Numbered from the stretch's first letter, positions 34,688 through 43,984 are shown. The stretch is DNA of 64,000 nt from Maribellus comscasis (GCF_009762775.1 NZ_CP046401.1:3906001-3970000), one strand, 5' to 3'. Made by a program: numbers and translations. Notes: generated by a model from the sequence alone, not told the origin.

Positions 34688-35578
34688 ATGAAAAAATTTC
34701 AGCTAATTGCGATTTTACTGCTTTCAATTTTTGTTTTTTCCTGTAAAGAGAAATCAAAAAAAACTCAGTTAACAGTAAATGTTGAAACGCTTGAACCTAA
34801 AGTCAATATCAGTGAACTTACTTCTGATTTTATGAAATGGTGGACGTATTATTCCTATAACATTTCTTTATCATCAGATTTTACAGGTTTAAACGAACAG
34901 TCAGAAATGATTGACAAAAAACAATTTTTGGAAAAATTAATTACAGGCAATTATATTCCTCTAAAAATAAAATCGGACAATAAAATCGAAACATATAAAC
35001 TTTATCAGCTCGACTCTATCGCAGACAAAGGAATCGGAAGAACAATAAAAAATGAATCAACTACAATCTATGGTTTATATGAGATGGAAGGAACGCCCAT
35101 TCCACAGTTTAACTTTACCGACCTGGAGGGAAATAGCTACACCAACGAAAATACAAAAGGAAAAACAATAATTCTAAAAACCTGGTTTATCCACTGCGGA
35201 GCTTGTGTAGCTGAATTTCCGGAACTAAATGAATTTGTAGAAAAATATAAAAATAGAAATGACATCATTTTTCTGAGTTTAGCGTTGGATACTAAATCGG
35301 AATTAGAGAAGTTCTTACAGCAAAAAGAGTTTGATTATAAGGTAGTTCCCAATCAGAAGGAGTTTATTTTTAAAAAATTATACTTGAATGGCTTTCCGAC
35401 CCATTTAGTTGTAGATGAAAATGGAACAATATTAAAAGTGGTAAACAATGCATCAGAAATGATTGCCTTTTTTGAAAATGGAAAGAAATCAACAGACAAA
35501 AAATTACCACCGCCATCTTCAGCAGCACCACCGCCGCCACCACCACCGCCACCACCGCCACCGCCACCTTCGAAATAA
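34688..35578 (+). CDS. TlpA/ResA-like thioredoxin-fold lipoprotein with polyproline tail
   Basis: Envelope thiol-disulfide protein of 296 residues; lipobox VFS-C at about residue 19. The N-terminal 135 residues have no recognised fold. The thioredoxin/AhpC-TSA domain spans about 140-265, with TWFIHCGACVAEFPELNEF (CxxC as C-G-A-C) and the cis-proline loop GFPTHLVVDENG. The protein then ends in a tail of some 17 prolines (about 272-296, ending PPSK), which is unusual for this family. A GTG seven codons upstream also opens the frame, but the ATG at 34688 fits the signal peptide. It is 54 bases after the BlaR1-like gene and likely in its operon. Its tail resembles the proline linker of that gene. 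Confidence 0.85.
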   Translation: MKKFQLIAILLLSIFVFSCKEKSKKTQLTVNVETLEPKVNISELTSDFMKWWTYYSYNISLSSDFTGLNEQSEMIDKKQFLEKLITGNYIPLKIKSDNKIETYKLYQLDSIADKGIGRTIKNESTTIYGLYEMEGTPIPQFNFTDLEGNSYTNENTKGKTIILKTWFIHCGACVAEFPELNEFVEKYKNRNDIIFLSLALDTKSELEKFLQQKEFDYKVVPNQKEFIFKKLYLNGFPTHLVVDENGTILKVVNNASEMIAFFENGKKSTDKKLPPPSSAAPPPPPPPPPPPPPPSK

Positions 35579-35615
35579 AAACTTACATCAACCTTTACAA
35601 ACAATTTTTAAATAG

Positions 35616-36236
35616 ATGCGAAAAGGAAATATTAATCTTTGGATTTTGGGTGTTTTATTTGGCTCAATACTGGCATATACAGGTTGGACTGGGTTGGGGA
35701 CACAAACGTTCTTAATGGGAAAAACCAGTGAAATTTCAGGAAAAGTAATCGAGGTATTTCCAAATAAAGAAGTACAAAATTTCAGTCGAAAAATTAAATA
35801 TGTTTACTCAGTAAATGACAACTTTTATGTTGACTTTAAAAAACTTGGAACAGAAGATGCAAAGCAAGAAATTGGAAATGATTTGAAACTTATTTATTCG
35901 ATTAAAAAACCAGAAAGAAATAGAGTTAAAAGACTTTCTTCAAACTATGACAATTCAGTCGGAAAAAAATATTATTCGACCAAAGAAAATGGTTATATCG
36001 AGTTACGACTGATTAACGGAATCTTCAAATACAAAGAAGCTGCAGTAGGAGGTAAAATAATTCATGACTTTGTTGGAGAATATAAAATCATCAATGACTC
36101 CATAAAATTCGAGAATTATATTTTCGAGACTGTTAATGAGAATAAAAACAGACCTGAATTATTTGTGCTTTCACCAGACAATCACCGTCAATTAGTTGAT
36201 GTGAGCACAAAAAAAATTTTTAGAAGATTTCATTAG
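35616..36236 (+). CDS. DUF3592-like membrane-anchored protein of unknown function
   Basis: Protein of 206 residues with one N-terminal membrane segment (about 8-26, ILGVLFGSILAYTGW) followed by a short beta domain of the DUF3592 type (SEISGKVIEVFPNK, IKYVYSVNDNFYVDF, GNDLKLIYSIKKPERNRV) and a C-terminal beta region with FKYKEAAVGGKIIHDFVGEY. The domain call is a resemblance only. Lies 37 bases after the TlpA-like gene. It sits between the proline-tailed gene and a broken TonB-like fragment, and may have been inserted there. Confidence 0.6.
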   Translation: MRKGNINLWILGVLFGSILAYTGWTGLGTQTFLMGKTSEISGKVIEVFPNKEVQNFSRKIKYVYSVNDNFYVDFKKLGTEDAKQEIGNDLKLIYSIKKPERNRVKRLSSNYDNSVGKKYYSTKENGYIELRLINGIFKYKEAAVGGKIIHDFVGEYKIINDSIKFENYIFETVNENKNRPELFVLSPDNHRQLVDVSTKKIFRRFH

Positions 36237-36289
36237 TTGTGATTAAATTAAAAAAACTATGCACAATAAATACATATTGCAGGGCAGGT

Positions 36290-36378
36290 TTGGGGGTAGG
36301 CCAACTGCGGCCCGAGGCTTCGGGATCGTTTCGAGTTCTACCGATAACTATCGGACAAGAACGCTCACTGAAATCCGC
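36290..36378. repeat. GC-rich palindromic patch, possible small repeat element
   Basis: This stretch is richer in GC than its surroundings and holds two short palindromes, CCCGA-GGCT-TCGGG (36311-36324) and CCGATA-AC-TATCGG (36341-36354). It ends where the blaR1-like pseudogene begins. The look is that of a small interspersed element, but only one copy is in the window. Confidence 0.35.
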
Positions 36379-36750
36379 CTCAACAAAAGAAGCTGTACCT
36401 GCTAATGAAAAAACTCAACATCCACAACATGTTATATAAGGTGAAGAAGAGGTATTTTATATTATAGAAGGTATGCCCCATTTTCCGGGTGGTTATTATG
36501 TAATGCAGGATTACATTTCGAAAAAGCAACAAAAAATTGAACTGGGGAAAGGCATAAAAGGAAGAGCAAAAGTATTTTTTACTGTAAATGCAAAAGGAAA
36601 AGTAAGCGATATCAAAATAGCAGAAAAAGATAATGACGATGCAGCCAAAGGTGCAGTAATGGTTGCATCAGGAATACCTGACCGGACACCTGGAAACAAC
36701 GGGGAAAGGCTGTCCCGGCAAAATACTTGCTGTCGGTAGAATTCAAATAA
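36375..36750 (+). pseudogene. Broken duplicate of the 3' end of the BlaR1-like gene (TonB-like domain)
   Basis: Homologous to about 34257-34633: after STKEAVPAN it has an in-frame TAA (at about 36437), continues as EEVFYIIEGMPHFPGGYY and AKVFFTVNAKGKVSDIKIAEKD, then shifts frame at CACCTGGAAAC, one G short of CACCTGGGAAAC in the intact gene. Beyond the shift the DNA still matches up to the stop (TCAAATAA). Upstream of the homology the sequence is unrelated. It could be the remnant of a second blaR1-like gene, or of a TonB-like tail once joined to the proline-ended gene at 34688. Confidence 0.85.
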
Positions 36751-36778
36751 CAGAAACGGAAATAGTTGTTTTATGTTT

Positions 36779-36809
36779 TACCCTGATTTTAAGAGTCAGG
36801 GTATTTTTG
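36779..36809 (+). terminator. Intrinsic terminator
   Basis: Perfect 8-bp stem TACCCTGA (36779-36786) / TCAGGGTA (36796-36803) and T-run. Ends the BlaI-operon region; still present after the pseudogene. Confidence 0.87.
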
Positions 36810-36976
36810 TTTCAGGCTGATGAGAATATAGCCTGCTGCTCAAACTGATGTTCTTCATATGAAAAAATGCAACCAGAATATTTTATAAAAAAATGAGATT
36901 TGAATTTATTCCTCATTCTCAAATCAAATTGGTAAATTGTAAGCCAAAATTCTAAACCAATTAAAATCAAACAAAA

Positions 36977-38350
36977 ATGACTGAAAGACGAGATTTTATT
37001 AAAAAGACCCTGGCCGGCACGGCAGGAATTGCTATTGGTGGTGTAGGATTTAGTGCAAAATCTTATGCTTCGATTATGGGAGCCAACGAAAGAATTACGA
37101 TGGCTGTGATCGGGATCCGAGGACAGGGAAACGGGCACATCAGCCGCTGGTGTGATTTGAAAGAAAACAGAAATGTGTTTTTGAAAACCATTTGCGATGT
37201 GGATGAAGAATTGTATCCGGAAAGAGTAAAGAAAGTAGAAAACGCTATCGGTACAAAACCGCTGACAGAATGGGATATGCGTCGTGTGTTTGACGACAAG
37301 GATATTGATGCAGTTTCCATTGCTACTCCAAATCACTGGCATGCATTGGCAACCATTTGGGCTGCTCAGGCCGGTAAGCACGCATATTGCGAAAAACCAG
37401 CCAGTCATAATGTTTTCGAAGGAAGAAAAATGATTGAAGCTGCCCGCAAATACAATGTTCGTGTGCAGATTGGTTTTCAAAACCGTTCGATTGCAAATGT
37501 GATGGAAGCTATGAAATTTTTACATGAAGGCGGTATTGGCGACGTGTACATGGCAAAAGGATTATGCTACAAACCACGTGATTCGTTTGGTATTTCGGAA
37601 GACAGTTTGCCACCGGAAACTTTACATTACGACATGTGGCTCGGACCCGCAAACTGGCGCGCTTACAACGAGAAGAAAGGACACTATAACTGGCACTGGC
37701 ACTGGGATACAGGAAATGGAGATACCGGAAACCAGGGACCACATCAGTTTGATATTGCCCGTTGGGGACTGAATAAAAAGGAACATCCGGTTTCGATTTT
37801 TTCCGCCGGAGGTATTTATGGAATTAGCCCGAAAGAGTGCTCACAGGAAACACCAAATACACAAACTTCGTTGTTTACGTATGAAGATGGAAAAGTTCTT
37901 GAATTTGAAACCCGCGGACGTTACACAAACGGCGAATCGAGTTTGAATGTGAAAATTGGAAATATGTTTTACGGAACCGATGGTTACCTGGAAGTAAACG
38001 GAAGTACATGGAAAGCTTTCCGTCAGAGGGAAAAAGAACCTTTTGCCGGCTCTGACATGAAAACTTCTGAAGTTCCTACTGATCCAACATTCTTGGCACC
38101 TCCCGGAGGAACAGAACATTACGCTAATTTTATTGATGCAATTCGCTCTGGGAGTAACTACGATTTGCACTGCGATGTAAATGACGGTTTCTATTCATCG
38201 GCCTTGCCTGCTTTGGCTAATATTTCATATCGCTTAAAACGTGAGTTGAATTTTAAAGGAAAATACGAAAAATTTGCCAACGATCCTGAAGCTGACATGA
38301 TGTTATCGAGAAATTACAGAAAGCCTTATGTAGTGCCGGATGAGGTTTAA
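36977..38350 (+). CDS. Tat-exported Gfo/Idh/MocA-family oxidoreductase
   Basis: NAD(P)-dependent sugar oxidoreductase-like protein of 457 residues. The N-terminus TERRDFIKKTLAGTAGIAIGG is a twin-arginine signal, so the protein is exported folded with its cofactor. Rossmann motif near residue 45 (AVIGIRGQGNGH), catalytic-lysine motif E139-K-P141 in YCEKPASH, and a C-terminal dimerisation/substrate domain with HWHWDTGNGDTGNQGPHQFDIARWG. Exported Gfo/Idh/MocA members include GH109 glycosidases and glycoside-3-oxidoreductases; which applies here is unknown. It faces the SusD/SusC pair across a shared terminator and may serve that locus. Possibly related in role to the oxidoreductases at 54351 and 59802. 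Confidence 0.9.
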   Translation: MTERRDFIKKTLAGTAGIAIGGVGFSAKSYASIMGANERITMAVIGIRGQGNGHISRWCDLKENRNVFLKTICDVDEELYPERVKKVENAIGTKPLTEWDMRRVFDDKDIDAVSIATPNHWHALATIWAAQAGKHAYCEKPASHNVFEGRKMIEAARKYNVRVQIGFQNRSIANVMEAMKFLHEGGIGDVYMAKGLCYKPRDSFGISEDSLPPETLHYDMWLGPANWRAYNEKKGHYNWHWHWDTGNGDTGNQGPHQFDIARWGLNKKEHPVSIFSAGGIYGISPKECSQETPNTQTSLFTYEDGKVLEFETRGRYTNGESSLNVKIGNMFYGTDGYLEVNGSTWKAFRQREKEPFAGSDMKTSEVPTDPTFLAPPGGTEHYANFIDAIRSGSNYDLHCDVNDGFYSSALPALANISYRLKRELNFKGKYEKFANDPEADMMLSRNYRKPYVVPDEV

Positions 38351-38393
38351 AGAGTAAAAAAGATGTGATTTAATTTATTATAAAATAAATGAG

Positions 38394-38424
38394 AAGGGGA
38401 TTTTCAATCGAAAATCCCCTTTTT
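38394..38424. terminator. Bidirectional intrinsic terminator between convergent genes
   Basis: Perfect 12-bp stem AAGGGGATTTTC (38394-38405) / GAAAATCCCCTT (38410-38421), loop AATC, T-run on the plus strand and A-rich start. Placed to stop the oxidoreductase transcript and, in the other direction, the SusC/SusD transcript. Confidence 0.9.
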
Positions 38425-38453
38425 CATAACTAACTTAAACTAAAATTTAAATA

Positions 38454-38475
38454 ATTCCCACACGAAAGTGGGAAT
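38454..38475 (-). terminator. Hairpin directly after the susD stop
   Basis: Stem ATTCCCAC / GTGGGAAT with a 6-base loop, 16 bases after the end of the minus-strand susD gene, followed on that strand by AT-rich sequence. Probably a first terminator or 3'-end protector of the susCD transcript. Confidence 0.55.
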
Positions 38476-38490
38476 ATTTTAAGCAATCTT

Positions 38491-40530
38491 TTATTCTCCA
38501 CCAACTTCGCCAATAGCTACCATTGGATCAACGTTAGGCACGCCGGCAGGCTGAACTACATGAGTCAGTGGTTCAATGTTACTCTCAGCACCGTCGTAAC
38601 CTGTTGTTTGATTCAATATTGCACCAACGTTACCTACAATATAATCTTCAAATATTGGCCAGAAAATATGTTTCGGGTCCATGGTATATTTTGTGGTAGG
38701 ATAGGTTGACCATGATACATTATCCCTGAAGAAATTATTTTTTTCCATCATCCTGTCGTAATAGAAATTACTGGCAGAGAGGGATTTTTCAATATCATCC
38801 CCGGATACCGAATAGGTATTGCCATTGTAGCAGGTTTTCCCTGATTTGGCAAAGATTACTGAAATCCGTACCAGTTCAAAGTGGCGGTATTCTTCTCCAT
38901 ACAATTCACGGGCACGTTCATCCAGTATTGCCCCGATTCCCATAGTCTGCACATCTCCGGCAGTATACATCTCGATGGCATTGGCACGTTCACGGATGAT
39001 ATTCAAATCTTCGGCTGCACCGGAATTATTATCCTGCCAGAAACGGGCTTCTGCTCTTATCAGGTAAGCCTCGGCTATCCGCAGAATGTACATATTCTGT
39101 TTACCTCCATCCTGGCGTTTTACCTGGTCTTCATAGTTGTGTGCCCAAAATTTGTATAAGGGGTAACCAAACCAGCAACGGATGGAATCTTCGCATAATA
39201 GTACATCATTATACCAGAGTTGTGCCGGTTGAAGATACCATTCCGGGGCGACCTCTTGCAGGTCAGGATTGTCATAAACCATCATATCCATGTCAAACCA
39301 GTTCCCTCTTTTATGACGGTAATCCTGGCGGTCCATTTCTCCTTCTCCATCAATCCCCCTCCAGAGATCATATTGCCCGTAATTGGTTGTGCGTGAAAAT
39401 CCCTGGCCACGGCCAAACTTGTGCATCTGTTTTGTAACGTCGTCTTGTACGATGTTCATCCCTGTAACTGTACCTGTCGGTGGTGCTTTTACCCCCTTGT
39501 TAGTACTTACAAAGTTAGGACCCCATGCCCTGGGACGGGCTGACCTACCCTGGCTTCCATCTACAAACGAAGTATTGACAATAGTATATATTCCTTCCAC
39601 GTTATTTACCTTCTGGCTGTTTTCATTATCGAACAGTAAATTTACCGGGTCAGCCGTCTGCTCACAATCAAATCCCGGAATCAACTCTCCGGTGAAAGGA
39701 TTTTCGTTATTTCCTACTAACACCGTTTTTACGCCTGATGCATCAACATCAGCCTGGGTAAACAAACGCGACTGTCCACCGTCGATCACCTTGTTCATCA
39801 TGTTTTCTGCATCCGCAAAACGTAAATTCATCATGTAGTATTTGGCCAGCAAAATCCTAACGGCATCTACCGGAGGCTGTCCTATCGGGAGTTCGCTCTT
39901 GGATTTTACCCATTGTTCTGCCCATTCCAGGTCGGTGATCATCTGGTCCCAGATGCCCTGCATGTAAAATGCTTTAAAATCCTGGCGTGCTTCTGCTACC
40001 ACGTTCAAAGGGAAAGCTGTGTTCCCGTAACCCATGGTAAGCTGCATGTAGAAAAAAGAACGGACGAAATAGGCCCTTCCCAGCAAATCGTTCCTGTTAG
40101 GATCATTTGCCCCACCGGCCCAGTCTGGGATATCAATGTTATCGATTACCGTGTTCGCGTTCTTTATCTGTTGATAATCCTGATCGTAAATGCGCCGTAT
40201 ACCACGCATCTCACCAGTGTAGTCAGTCTGCGGTGTGCAATAAAGCCTCATGTCAACAGTTGGCATACTCGGATTATCCGTTTTGCCTGCTGTGATGTAA
40301 TCGCCCATGGCAGCGTCAAACTGCAGGTCTCCTGCATCACCATTCCACTGATTAAAAATCCCTTTTAACGCTGCATCCAGTGCGGTTTGTAAGCCGCTCT
40401 CATTTACAAATGTATTCTCCGGACTTAAAGTTGACAATGGTTTTTGATCAAGATAGCTGTCGTTACATGACATCGTAAATACCAGTAATAAGGCTACAAC
40501 CAGTCCTACTATATTTTTTATTTTTTTCAT
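38491..40530 (-). CDS. SusD/RagB-family glycan-binding lipoprotein (large)
   Basis: Surface lipoprotein of 679 residues, about 150 longer than usual SusD proteins. Lipobox FTMS-C22. N-terminal segment NDSYLDQKPLSTLSPENTF, TPR scaffold with GRAYFVRSFFYMQLTMGYGNTAFPLN, and C-terminal hallmarks MYILRIAEAYLIRAEARFWQ, DLNIIRERANA, ILDERARELYGEEYRHFELVRI, HIFWPIFE. The extra length lies in the middle insertions (about 250-430). It follows its SusC by 46 bases. No sigma/FecR regulator belongs to this pair, so its control differs from the two other complete loci here. Confidence 0.93.
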   Translation of the reverse strand: MKKIKNIVGLVVALLLVFTMSCNDSYLDQKPLSTLSPENTFVNESGLQTALDAALKGIFNQWNGDAGDLQFDAAMGDYITAGKTDNPSMPTVDMRLYCTPQTDYTGEMRGIRRIYDQDYQQIKNANTVIDNIDIPDWAGGANDPNRNDLLGRAYFVRSFFYMQLTMGYGNTAFPLNVVAEARQDFKAFYMQGIWDQMITDLEWAEQWVKSKSELPIGQPPVDAVRILLAKYYMMNLRFADAENMMNKVIDGGQSRLFTQADVDASGVKTVLVGNNENPFTGELIPGFDCEQTADPVNLLFDNENSQKVNNVEGIYTIVNTSFVDGSQGRSARPRAWGPNFVSTNKGVKAPPTGTVTGMNIVQDDVTKQMHKFGRGQGFSRTTNYGQYDLWRGIDGEGEMDRQDYRHKRGNWFDMDMMVYDNPDLQEVAPEWYLQPAQLWYNDVLLCEDSIRCWFGYPLYKFWAHNYEDQVKRQDGGKQNMYILRIAEAYLIRAEARFWQDNNSGAAEDLNIIRERANAIEMYTAGDVQTMGIGAILDERARELYGEEYRHFELVRISVIFAKSGKTCYNGNTYSVSGDDIEKSLSASNFYYDRMMEKNNFFRDNVSWSTYPTTKYTMDPKHIFWPIFEDYIVGNVGAILNQTTGYDGAESNIEPLTHVVQPAGVPNVDPMVAIGEVGGE

Positions 40531-40576
40531 CTCTATCTTTTTTTTCAGTTATGTATTTCTTTCATTTATAAACGTT

Positions 40577-43500
40577 TTACAATGAAATGTTTACGCTAAA
40601 GGAATAGGTACTCGGCATATCTGTGCTAGATTCCGGATCGCCCTCTAACCACTTCGTAAACACGACCGGATTGTCAGCTGAAAAAGCAATACGGGCACTC
40701 TTAATCCTAAGCGGTTCCAGTACATCCGACGGAATGGTATATCCCAGCGATATATTCTGGATACGCAGGTAACTCCTCGATTGCCAAACCCGTGCAGTTG
40801 AAAGGTTTATGGAGTTAATTCTGGCAGCAGTATTGATCGGATTGTTGGGTGTCCAGTACGGAAGATCCCACCAGTTATGGTTTTTAATGTACGACTGGGA
40901 GTTGTTAAACGGCTGTGTGGTTCCACCGTAATAACCCAACTTGGACAATAATATCACACCCAAATCAAAATTTTTGTATTCAAAGTTATTTGTCAGGGTC
41001 ATGTACCATGGTGGGGAGGTTAGTCCCTGGAATACCTTATCATCTGCATTAATTGTTCCATTTCCATCCTGGTCCACATATTTGAAATCACCCGGATATA
41101 AACCATACTGGGCAGCTTCTGATTCCTCTCCAATCTGGTAAATTCCATCCAGTTCATAATCCCATATGATATCCTTGTTTTTCCCGATAAACCAGCCGTT
41201 GGATGTATCGTCAGGCTCTTTGAGGACCGTATTGCCATTCTCATCTACTGTGGCTATTTTTTCGCCCGTTAGCGATACTATCTTATTTGTGCTGTAGCTT
41301 AAATTAAAGTTACTGGTCCAACGGAAATCACTATTCTCGATATTAATCGTGTTAATCGCTAAATCCACCCCGCCGTTTTGTAAACTTCCCACGTTGGTGG
41401 TTATCTGGGTAAAACCGGTTAATATCGGGAGCTTTTTATCCAACAACAAATCGTTGGTCTTAGACGTATAAGCATCTATCGAACCTCTTACCCGTCCGTC
41501 CCAAAGACCATAGTCGATACCCAGGTTGTAAGCCTGGTTTCTCTCCCATGCCAGGTTCGGGTTGGCCATCCGGTTAATGTATAGATAAGGAGCAATAAAA
41601 TAACCACCATCGTAGTTCAGGTATTTGTTCTGGCTCAACGTTGCATAAGCTGCATACGAGCCTATCCCGCTACTGTTACCGTTTACACCCCAGCTGCCGC
41701 GCAGTTTCAAAAATGTAAGCCATCCCGGTCGGTTAGCCATAAATCCTTCGTTGGTAAGGGTCCATCCTGCCGATATCGACGGGAAAGAGGCATGTTTCTT
41801 GTTTAATCCAAAACGTGAATAACCGTCACGACGCCAGGAAGCCGACAAATTGTAGCGGTTGCTATAAGAATAATTGATACGTCCCATTAATGCATCCCTG
41901 GTAACGACCTCGTCTGATGAATTTGCGACAGGAATCAGGCCAAACGCAGTAGCATGGAATCCCAGCGCTTCGGTTGGTGAAAAATTTGAAGCTCTTGAAT
42001 CTGTTTCCCACGACTGGGTCTTTTCTTTATTCACAAGACCCGTTACATCAAAACGGTGCTCGCCAAACTCCTTGCTCCAGTTCAGGATATTATCCCACTG
42101 GTATTCAAAGGATTGGTTATGGCGTCTTCGTACATACCCCCCGTTGTTCCAGACCGGGTTAGCGCTGTCTTCGTAAAGAAGCCTTTTACGGAAATCAAAT
42201 CGTGGTGAATAGTTCGAAGTCAACTGTATCCCTAACGGGAGTGTTAACTTGGCATACAATGTCGTAAATAGCCTGTAACGGTTGTACAAACGGGTTGTGT
42301 ATGCCGGATCCAGGTACGGATTACCACGGTTCGAACCGGCACCCGCAGTTTTCAAATACTCCCTCGGGTACTTGTTTGGCAGTTTTCCGATGGTAGGGAT
42401 ATTATCGTTATAAACAGTATTGTACCACGGGGCATCATACGGTGACGATGATTGAACACTTGCATCAATTGGTTCGTCCCCTTCATCCTGGTATGAAAAA
42501 TTACCTTTTAACCCGACATTCAGAAAACTCGTGGCTTTTACATCCAGGTTTAACCGCGAAGTAATTTGTGTGAAACTTTCTCCCATAGTTACCGACTGGT
42601 TGTCTGTATAACCCAAAGACCAGTAGTATGATACATAATTGTTTCGTCCGGTTACACTCAGGTCGTAATCCTGGCGTATCCCGACTTTATTGTATAAAAA
42701 ATCATTCCAGTCAAAAGTCCTTCCAAGAAGGTAATTTTCTTTTTCATTGCCTTCAAATCCAAGGGTATTCAGCCACGCTGTGGTAATTTCCGTGGGATCG
42801 GTCGAACCGGGGATACCGTTGGCTGTCAGCCATTCAGACTGGTATTGGGAAGGAACATCTTCATATTTTTCAAATTTTGACCATGCTTCGGTGTTTAAAC
42901 TGTTGATGGATTCAAACACATCGGTCAGCCAGTTCATAACATCATCCCCTGCCTTGTGTGAGTCCAGGTGTTTTCCGCGGGTAACTATACCCAGCTTGGC
43001 GCTCGCTGTAATGGTCGGCTCGCTCGTAGTACCAGTTTTCGTGGTAAATACAATTACACCGTTCGATGCACGCGAACCGTAAATGGCTGCTGCACTGGCA
43101 TCTTTTAATACGTCGACACTGGCTATGTCGTTGACGTTTATTGCGGCAATATCTCCGTTAAAAATAACTCCGTCCAATACGATTAACGGCTTATTGGCTT
43201 CTGCTTCTTCATTAACATCATCATCAACATCTGCTTTAATGGTATTATTTGCACGAATCTGGAAATCAGGGGTATTTCTTGCATTGGTACTGTAACCTAC
43301 CTGTAAACCCGGCACAGCCGAACGAAGCATATCCTGCACGTTGGCCGGCTGGTACTTGAGCATTTGCTCTGCATTCACGGAGGAAACTGCACCTGTAAGG
43401 TCTTGTTTCTTGGCCGTACCATAACCGATTGCTACTACTTCGTCAAGGCCAATGGCATCGGTTTCCATTGTAAGATTAATAGATGTCTGGTCGCCAACAA

Positions 43501-43798
43501 CAATTTCCTGCGTTTTTAACCCGACAAATGAAAATGCAATTGTGGCATTGCCCGGAACATTGGATAGAGTATAGTTACCATCGATATCTGTTACAGTACC
43601 ATTGGTGGTCCCTTTAATAATGACAGTAACACCTGGTATAGGTGCGTTATCTGTCCCCTTGATATTTCCGGTAATTGTTTTGGTTTGCTGGGCGTAACCT
43701 GCAAACTGGATGAGTAGAAAAACTCCAATAAGAAAAATTTTAGACAAAAGCCCACTGCGCCTATTGCGCAAAAAACTTTGCGTTGTGTTTCTTTTCAT
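40577..43798 (-). CDS. SusC/RagA-family TonB-dependent transporter without STN domain
   Basis: Outer-membrane importer of 1073 residues. Signal peptide ends near AGYAQ (about 37), followed directly by the carboxypeptidase-regulatory-like domain (ITGNIKGTDNAPIPGVTVIIKG), TonB-interacting segment DEVVAIGYGTAKKQDLTGAV, plug (DIASVDVLKDASAAAIYGSRASN) and barrel. It lacks the STN domain present in the SusC proteins at 10607 and 49088, matching the absence of an ECF/FecR pair. The frame extends upstream to a TTG at 43831, but the ATG at 43798 fits the signal peptide. Paired with the large SusD. The leader carries an antisense-oriented hairpin with T-run at 43961. Confidence 0.93.
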   Translation of the reverse strand: MKRNTTQSFLRNRRSGLLSKIFLIGVFLLIQFAGYAQQTKTITGNIKGTDNAPIPGVTVIIKGTTNGTVTDIDGNYTLSNVPGNATIAFSFVGLKTQEIVVGDQTSINLTMETDAIGLDEVVAIGYGTAKKQDLTGAVSSVNAEQMLKYQPANVQDMLRSAVPGLQVGYSTNARNTPDFQIRANNTIKADVDDDVNEEAEANKPLIVLDGVIFNGDIAAINVNDIASVDVLKDASAAAIYGSRASNGVIVFTTKTGTTSEPTITASAKLGIVTRGKHLDSHKAGDDVMNWLTDVFESINSLNTEAWSKFEKYEDVPSQYQSEWLTANGIPGSTDPTEITTAWLNTLGFEGNEKENYLLGRTFDWNDFLYNKVGIRQDYDLSVTGRNNYVSYYWSLGYTDNQSVTMGESFTQITSRLNLDVKATSFLNVGLKGNFSYQDEGDEPIDASVQSSSPYDAPWYNTVYNDNIPTIGKLPNKYPREYLKTAGAGSNRGNPYLDPAYTTRLYNRYRLFTTLYAKLTLPLGIQLTSNYSPRFDFRKRLLYEDSANPVWNNGGYVRRRHNQSFEYQWDNILNWSKEFGEHRFDVTGLVNKEKTQSWETDSRASNFSPTEALGFHATAFGLIPVANSSDEVVTRDALMGRINYSYSNRYNLSASWRRDGYSRFGLNKKHASFPSISAGWTLTNEGFMANRPGWLTFLKLRGSWGVNGNSSGIGSYAAYATLSQNKYLNYDGGYFIAPYLYINRMANPNLAWERNQAYNLGIDYGLWDGRVRGSIDAYTSKTNDLLLDKKLPILTGFTQITTNVGSLQNGGVDLAINTINIENSDFRWTSNFNLSYSTNKIVSLTGEKIATVDENGNTVLKEPDDTSNGWFIGKNKDIIWDYELDGIYQIGEESEAAQYGLYPGDFKYVDQDGNGTINADDKVFQGLTSPPWYMTLTNNFEYKNFDLGVILLSKLGYYGGTTQPFNNSQSYIKNHNWWDLPYWTPNNPINTAARINSINLSTARVWQSRSYLRIQNISLGYTIPSDVLEPLRIKSARIAFSADNPVVFTKWLEGDPESSTDMPSTYSFSVNISL

Positions 43799-43805
43799 AG
43801 GTTTA
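43798..43805 (+). promoter_or_regulatory. Antisense -7-like box overlapping the minus-strand susC start
   Basis: TAGGTTTA matches TANNTTTG at seven of eight bases. Its first T is the complement of the A in the susC ATG, the same geometry as at the other two susC genes. Confidence 0.3.
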
Positions 43806-43808
43806 ATT

Positions 43809-43984
43809 ATTAAGTGAGTAAAAAATATCAATACTTATAAGCAAAATAGATGCGAAGCATTCCAACGAAAGTGATATCGTTGCCAAAAGATAAAGGATAT
43901 TCACATAGGCAAATGAGTTTTAGTTAAAGTTAATTACGTTTAATTTATAAAACCTTTCATACAACATATAAATGTTGTTTTTTA
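43809..43984 (+). ncRNA. Possible antisense RNA over the leader of the minus-strand susC
   Basis: Bounded by a weak promoter-like box at 43798 and a plus-strand hairpin with T-run at 43961-43983. It would be about 175 bases, longer than the two predicted at the other susC genes, and the promoter match is imperfect. Considered only because of the shared layout. Confidence 0.3.
43961..43983 (+). terminator. Plus-strand terminator-like hairpin in the susC leader (antisense)
   Basis: ACAACAT-ATAA-ATGTTGT stem of 7 bp followed by TTTTT on the plus strand, opposite to the direction of susC. AT-rich and therefore weaker than the others. Confidence 0.5.

Noticed and set aside
35510..35575. Proline-coding stretch as a CRISPR-like or tandem repeat
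   Set aside because: It is a simple CCN codon run inside a coding frame without spacers.
36239..36439. Small open frame of 66 codons before the pseudogene
   Set aside because: It crosses the GC-rich patch and runs into the blaR1-like remnant; no independent coding signs.
39383..40368. Open frames on the plus strand opposite susD
   Set aside because: They mirror the strongly conserved SusD coding strand and show no family motif.
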